Source of the DNA: Oscillospiraceae bacterium
GTDB taxonomy: Bacteria; Bacillota; Clostridia; Oscillospirales; Acutalibacteraceae
Length of the DNA: 64,000 nt
Direction of reading: 5' to 3'
Assembly: GCA_902792905.1 (NCBI GenBank)
Contig: CADBBH010000001.1
Coordinates: 62,001 to 126,000, forward strand
The notes under the pieces were generated by a model. That model ran no database searches, was not told where the DNA came from, and worked only from the letters and a program-made list of their open reading frames with translations. The translations under genes were made by a program, and so were the position numbers. This document shows, one piece after another, positions 59,869 to 64,000 of the stretch (its first letter is position 1; every line of letters starts with the position of its first letter).

Positions 59869-60737
59869 TCCTCGTCATCCTCCTCTTCATCCGGCTCGTT
59901 ATTGATGACCGTAACAATCTTTTTGAAATCGACACTGTCATACAGCTTCTTGAAGCGCACCTTGACAAAATAGGTCGTATCACAGTTTTTGCAGTAGAAA
60001 TTCGCCCTGAAAAAATTGCAACTGAATTTCCATGGTTCAACGAGCTTACACTGAGTACCGCAGGTGTCACAGTAATGCTCGAGACGCTTTTTATCAATAA
60101 GCGGATTATCTATATTCTTGAGAATTTTTGCCTTGAAGAGCAGACGGCCGTAGAATTCATCGTCACAGACTCTGATTTCTTTTTTGAAATTCGCCTCGTC
60201 ATAGATAATCTCAAATATGTCGGCAGTCAGAAGCGAATCGCCGAGCGCTCTGTGATGGGTATATAATTCGGGATCTATTCCTATCTCCTGCGCGGCAGTA
60301 ATCAGCCCCGCCTGCTGATCCGCACGGCGCTTTTTGATGCGCTGAAAGTATCTCTGCAGATCGCAGTAATAACGCAGGAACGGAATCGTTTTGATTCCGC
60401 AGAAGTATTCATAATTTTCGAGCAGGGCTCTTATATCGCCGTCGCCCCAGCTCATAATTACCGTATCCTGCTCGCCCATCCAGTCCCTGAAAAGCGAGAA
60501 GGCCTTGGTAAACGGAACACCGGTGGAGATATCGTCATTGGTAAGATTGGTGAGCTTCTTGACCGAGCCGCGAAGTTTCCTGCCTATCTGCGAACGGACT
60601 ATACAGGAAAAGGTATCGACTGTGTCAAGATTCTCATCAATTTTGACAGCGCCTATTTCGATTATTTCGTTAATGAATCCCGCTGTCTTTTTTGAATAAG
60701 CGTTATTCCACTCAAGGTCAATGATTACATACTGCAT
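59865..60737 (-). CDS. DEDDh-type 3'-5' exonuclease with zinc-ribbon tail
   Basis: The exonuclease motifs are DLEWNNA (ExoI, Asp-x-Glu), WGDGDIRALLEN (ExoII), and HHRALGDSLLTADIF (ExoIII with His and Asp). These define an RNase T/epsilon-like fold over the first 175 residues. The rest carries CDTCGTQC and CKNCDT, a likely zinc ribbon, and ends in a strongly acidic tail (EPDEEEDDEE). It may trim RNA or DNA ends; the zinc ribbon suggests nucleic-acid binding. I start at ATG 60737, right after the galT stop. Confidence 0.9.
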   Translation of the reverse strand: MQYVIIDLEWNNAYSKKTAGFINEIIEIGAVKIDENLDTVDTFSCIVRSQIGRKLRGSVKKLTNLTNDDISTGVPFTKAFSLFRDWMGEQDTVIMSWGDGDIRALLENYEYFCGIKTIPFLRYYCDLQRYFQRIKKRRADQQAGLITAAQEIGIDPELYTHHRALGDSLLTADIFEIIYDEANFKKEIRVCDDEFYGRLLFKAKILKNIDNPLIDKKRLEHYCDTCGTQCKLVEPWKFSCNFFRANFYCKNCDTTYFVKVRFKKLYDSVDFKKIVTVINNEPDEEEDDEE

Positions 60738-60741
60738 ATTA

Positions 60742-62229
60742 TCAGACACTTTCAATGAATTTAAGGAACTGTGCCCTGCCCGCTTCGTCTCTTGAAAAGA
60801 CTCCGCATTGCTCAAGGATTGCCGAGAATACAATACCGATTTCCTTCTTGAGAATATCGGTTACGTTGTCTGCGTTTATCGCATATTTTGCCTTTATCAT
60901 ATCCGCCCAGACGGCGTGCTTTGCGAGAGTTTCATCGGATGAAATATCTCTGCCGTCAAGCATCGCCACTTTGAGGAGCGACATCTCGCTCTTGAGACGT
61001 GAGGGAAGAACTGCGAGGCCCATAACCTCAATAAGACCGATGTTTTCCTTCTTGATATGATGATATTCGGGATGCGGATGATAGTAACCGTCGGGACACT
61101 CTTCGGTTCTGATATTATTTCTCAGGACAAGATCAAGCTCATATTTTCCGCAGGCAAATCTTGCTATGGGAGTAATTGTATTATGCGGCTCACCATCGGT
61201 CTCGGCGTAAATGAACGCCTCCTCATCGGTATATGAGCGCCATTTATTCAGAATCTTTTCTGCAAGTTCTGTAATTCTCAGGGTATCGTCACCCCTGAGT
61301 CTGATGACCGACATCGGCCATTTTACTATGCCCGCCTCAATATCGGAATAGCCGTCAAATTCAACCGGCTTTTCAATGGGCGCCTTTGCCATTGCAAATG
61401 TATAGTTGCCACCCTGGAAATGCTCATGGGAGAGAATCGAGCCGCCGACTATCGGCAGATCGGCGTTTGAGCCGACAAAATAATGCGGGAGAAATCTGAC
61501 GAAATCAAAGAGTTTATTGAATGCGCTTCTGTCGATTTTCATCGGGACATGCGCACCGTTGAGAACTATACAGTGCTCATTATAATAAACATAGGGAGAA
61601 TACTGCATAAACCAGTTTTCGCCATTAATTGACATCGGAATTATGCGGTGATTTTCACGGGCAGGATGATTGACTCTGCCGTAATAGCCCTCGTTTTCGA
61701 TACAGAGCTGACATTTCGGATAGCCGCTCTGCTTTGCTTTTCCAGCGGCGGCAATCGCTTTGGGATCCTTCTCGGGCTTCGAGAGATTTATCGTTACATC
61801 GATATCGCCGTATTCTGTGGGCGTAACCCATTTCATATCGTTTCTGATTCGGTATTCCCTGATATAATCGGTCTTTCGGCTGAAATTATAATAAAAATTG
61901 GTCGCCTTCTCGGGAGAAACGGCGTAGTTTTCCCTGAATTTCTCAATCACATAAGAGGGACGCGGGGTCAGAGTGCCCATAATCTCGGTATCGAGCAGGT
62001 CTCTGTAAACCACCGAATCTTCGCAGACTCCCCTCTCGCAGGCATCATCAAGCAGGCAGGCAAGTATTTCCTCAAGAGCAGGCTCGCCTGCGCTCTCATC
62101 ATATTCGAAACCGTCGAGAGCGAGAACTCCGAGCACTGAATTCGCCGCAAAAATCTTATCCTCTTTTTCAATAAGCTTCTCTTTTACCGCATAGTTTACC
62201 AAAGCGGTTATCGCCTGATCAACCGTCAT
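60742..62229 (-). CDS. galT: UDP-glucose:hexose-1-phosphate uridylyltransferase (class II GalT)
   Basis: At 495 residues this matches the Firmicutes class II galactose-1-phosphate uridylyltransferase rather than the short E. coli type. Blocks are GYPKCQLCIENEGYYGR (about 166-182), PMSINGENWFMQYSPYVYYNEHCIVL, SNADLPIVGGSILSHEHFQGG (active-site His region), and DLVLRNNIRTEECPDG. It transfers UMP between glucose-1-P and galactose-1-P in the Leloir pathway. galK and galE are not nearby. It starts 1 nt after the preceding hydrolase gene and begins MTVDQAITALVNYAVKEKL. Confidence 0.94.
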   Translation of the reverse strand: MTVDQAITALVNYAVKEKLIEKEDKIFAANSVLGVLALDGFEYDESAGEPALEEILACLLDDACERGVCEDSVVYRDLLDTEIMGTLTPRPSYVIEKFRENYAVSPEKATNFYYNFSRKTDYIREYRIRNDMKWVTPTEYGDIDVTINLSKPEKDPKAIAAAGKAKQSGYPKCQLCIENEGYYGRVNHPARENHRIIPMSINGENWFMQYSPYVYYNEHCIVLNGAHVPMKIDRSAFNKLFDFVRFLPHYFVGSNADLPIVGGSILSHEHFQGGNYTFAMAKAPIEKPVEFDGYSDIEAGIVKWPMSVIRLRGDDTLRITELAEKILNKWRSYTDEEAFIYAETDGEPHNTITPIARFACGKYELDLVLRNNIRTEECPDGYYHPHPEYHHIKKENIGLIEVMGLAVLPSRLKSEMSLLKVAMLDGRDISSDETLAKHAVWADMIKAKYAINADNVTDILKKEIGIVFSAILEQCGVFSRDEAGRAQFLKFIESV

Positions 62230-62230
62230 T

Positions 62231-64000
62231 TTACCACCCCTTGATTATTGAATTGAACATACCGTAAAGCGCGGTATATATCATACTTACAAAGTTATAG
62301 AAGCCGATGCTTCTGAGGAAACCGGACATAAAGCCGAATAATGAACCGTCAAACGGAGTCTTTATCTCATTTTTGATTATACTGCCGTCTGTTGCGGGAA
62401 CATCTCCGTTAAGCAGAGTAAATGCCTGAGTTCTCTCGCCGAGCGGGGTCACCGAACCGAATGCCGTATAGCTGACGGTTATGTTCACTCTGCAGTTTGA
62501 TTTTTCGGGAACTTTGCCTTTTATCGGAATTTCGACATTTTCGCCCTGTTTTATAACCGTAAAGGGTTTTACGGTGAAATAAATATCATCGCAGTCACAT
62601 ACTACACTCTTGATAAGAAGGTCTCTGTCCTGTTCCGTCACATTCCTGAGAATCAGGCATGTATCCTCGCTTGAGAGATAACCCTCGACACTCTTGTCAA
62701 ATGCAACCCAGACGGCGTTTGAAGGGTTGGAGGAAGCGTGAAACTGCGGAAATCTCTTATCGGAGTAAACATCTTTTATCTTATCGGTCAGCGTCAGAGC
62801 CATCAGCAACTCTCTTGTATATGAATCCCAGTAAGTCATGCCGTGAAACAGACCCGATACAAACCAGGTATGATCCGGCATATATGATGTTGAAGCGTCA
62901 ATCGTCATTTCGGGAGAAAGTTTGTAATGACCGTCGCAGGGATTCTTTTGAATATATCCGTCGGGGAATCTCTCGCCGACATCGGTGCACACGGCACCGG
63001 TTGAGGATTTTGTCGGAATGATTCCGTCGCCCTGCGCCTGCCAGCCGGAAGTCATATTGATATCCGTGCCTGCGATTATCGAAACGTTCATACCGTATTC
63101 TTCATTGCAACGGTCGAGCGCGGTATAAAACTGCGGCATTACCTCATAATGCATATAATCGCTCTTTCGGATGATTTCGGCGTTTTTAACCGGGTCAAGC
63201 CATCTGGTCTTCATTTCTTCATATGCCTCAGTCGGGCAGAAATCCCATATACTGCCCCAGTGCCCCGCCACCTCGCAGAGATAGGGCACGAGCGCATTCA
63301 GAACATCATCGAGGAATCCGAGCTTTGTTGCCTCTACGAGCCAGTGATAATCATCCTCAGCCATTGTGCCGTGCTCGATGAATCTGACAAGATTATTCTC
63401 ATCGAACTTTATCTGCTGAGTAAGAATATCATAAGCCATTCCTGCTCCACCCGCTGCGGGAACGGTCAGGCAGGCATTTTTTACATCCTGCTTATAGCCG
63501 AAAAGAGTGAGATAGGTCGCAGTAACCTGACCGCCGTGACTCAGGCAAAAGATATTGACTTTATCCTTGCCGCTGTCTTCCTTGACTTCCTGAATGAATT
63601 CATCGAGTCGCGTTGCGCAGTCAACAGCGCCTTGTCTCCAGTCGCAATAGAAACTGTAAAGTTGCGAGCGAGAGATATATTCCATCATTCCGGCGGTAAT
63701 ATCGGGTTCATGCTGATATGTACCATCGCCGTATTTATCAAAGAGCACCTGATAATTTGATTCGTGTGCAGTGACGATTGTGGGCTTGAGATTATATGTG
63801 CTGCTGCCGTCGTCATTGCATTTTACCTTCTCAAGAAAAGCTATCGTCTCTTCACCGACAACCTTTGCGAGATAATCGGGTGAGCCGAATACAGCCGCTC
63901 CGAGACCGGCACCGACTTCCGCTATTCTGCTCAGCAGAATTCCGGGAATCTCACCGAAATCGGGATACCAGACGACCTGCTCGTTTCCATTCTCATCAAC
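62231..64000 (-). CDS. Large alpha/beta-hydrolase-like protein (partial, N-terminus cut by window edge)
   Basis: The frame is open from the right edge (64000) to a stop at 62231, giving 589 residues. An alpha/beta-hydrolase core is suggested by the order VWYPDFG..., YSFYCDWRQGAVDCATRLDEFIQ, then the elbow IFCLSHGGQVTATYL, with Ser in SHGG where lipases have GHSxGG. DGIIPTKSS and DGHYKLSPEM could hold the Asp and His. A beta-sandwich of about 120 residues and a C-terminal hydrophobic anchor (IGFYNFVSMIYTALYGMF) follow. It resembles LCAT/PGAP1-like acyl hydrolases; identity uncertain. Confidence 0.75.
   Translation of the reverse strand, partial: VDENGNEQVVWYPDFGEIPGILLSRIAEVGAGLGAAVFGSPDYLAKVVGEETIAFLEKVKCNDDGSSTYNLKPTIVTAHESNYQVLFDKYGDGTYQHEPDITAGMMEYISRSQLYSFYCDWRQGAVDCATRLDEFIQEVKEDSGKDKVNIFCLSHGGQVTATYLTLFGYKQDVKNACLTVPAAGGAGMAYDILTQQIKFDENNLVRFIEHGTMAEDDYHWLVEATKLGFLDDVLNALVPYLCEVAGHWGSIWDFCPTEAYEEMKTRWLDPVKNAEIIRKSDYMHYEVMPQFYTALDRCNEEYGMNVSIIAGTDINMTSGWQAQGDGIIPTKSSTGAVCTDVGERFPDGYIQKNPCDGHYKLSPEMTIDASTSYMPDHTWFVSGLFHGMTYWDSYTRELLMALTLTDKIKDVYSDKRFPQFHASSNPSNAVWVAFDKSVEGYLSSEDTCLILRNVTEQDRDLLIKSVVCDCDDIYFTVKPFTVIKQGENVEIPIKGKVPEKSNCRVNITVSYTAFGSVTPLGERTQAFTLLNGDVPATDGSIIKNEIKTPFDGSLFGFMSGFLRSIGFYNFVSMIYTALYGMFNSIIKGW

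Noticed and set aside
1-64000. Mobile elements, CRISPR arrays, tRNA or rRNA genes
   Set aside because: I saw no regularly spaced repeats, transposase or integrase motifs, or tRNA/rRNA-like sequences; the operons look like stable chromosomal core and accessory metabolism.

Overview
The window looks like chromosomal DNA of an anaerobic gut-type clostridium (Firmicutes, probably Oscillospirales/Ruminococcaceae or a near relative). The pointers are a clostridial-order rnfCDGEAB cluster, a K+-dependent membrane pyrophosphatase, a T-box leader on thrS, a perfect CIRCE operator before clpB, DUF5685 and Cthe_2159-type proteins, and promoters of the TTGACA-N17-TATAAT type. Coding density is very high. 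I see no tRNA, rRNA, CRISPR array, transposase, integrase or phage gene. The taxon is inferred from gene content, not from a marker gene.

Layout. 1-2842 (minus): operon of a DUF5685 protein, a degenerate J-domain protein, a membrane protein and a GH109-like oxidoreductase-fold protein cut by the window edge. 2977-4589 (plus): methyltransferase and Hsp33. 4657-7621 (minus): tyrS, a HAD phosphatase and an alpha/beta hydrolase. 7773-9562 (plus): a metallophosphoesterase and a glycerophosphodiesterase. 9606-18234 (minus): apbE, a NusG-II protein, a Gx transporter, rnfC-D-G-E-A-B and an ABC-F gene, an energy-conservation operon that carries its own flavin-transfer enzyme. 18383-24879 (plus): iron alcohol dehydrogenase, a GH39-like hydrolase, YibE/F, and an iolJ/iolC-like pair. 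24932-25723 (minus): ZIP transporter. 25838-28652 (plus): proB-proA-proC. 28873-34946 (plus): a small protein, a two-gene ABC exporter, T-box and thrS. 34989-36573 (minus): an ECF sigma factor and its probable membrane anti-sigma partner. 36788-38872 (plus): hppA. 38925-41762 (minus): VTC-domain polymerase, DUF4956 and a Cthe_2159-like lipoprotein. 41866-50143 (plus): the shikimate/Phe/Tyr supraoperon. 50195-53596 (plus): rRNA/tRNA methyltransferase, beta-CASP nuclease and a GNAT-like protein. 53607-56326 (plus): CIRCE and clpB. 56381-64000 (minus): a mixed operon with galT, an exonuclease, rfbB, a PHP protein and a GH16 enzyme.

The most striking item is a short open frame at 41927-42013, before the aromatic operon. 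It has a strong promoter and ribosome binding site. It encodes a 28-residue peptide in which 8 of residues 10-23 are Tyr or Phe, and it is followed by a 12-bp terminator hairpin and a competing pairing. This reads as a ribosome-mediated attenuator governing a complete set of shikimate, phenylalanine and tyrosine genes. Other items worth a look are an 11-bp-phased direct repeat (possible Pho box) before the VTC operon, a ThrRS without most of its TGS domain, a J-domain protein lacking HPD with a cysteine-rich tail, and a GH39-like enzyme with a changed acid/base motif.

All calls come from reading the sequence and recalling family motifs; no database search was run.
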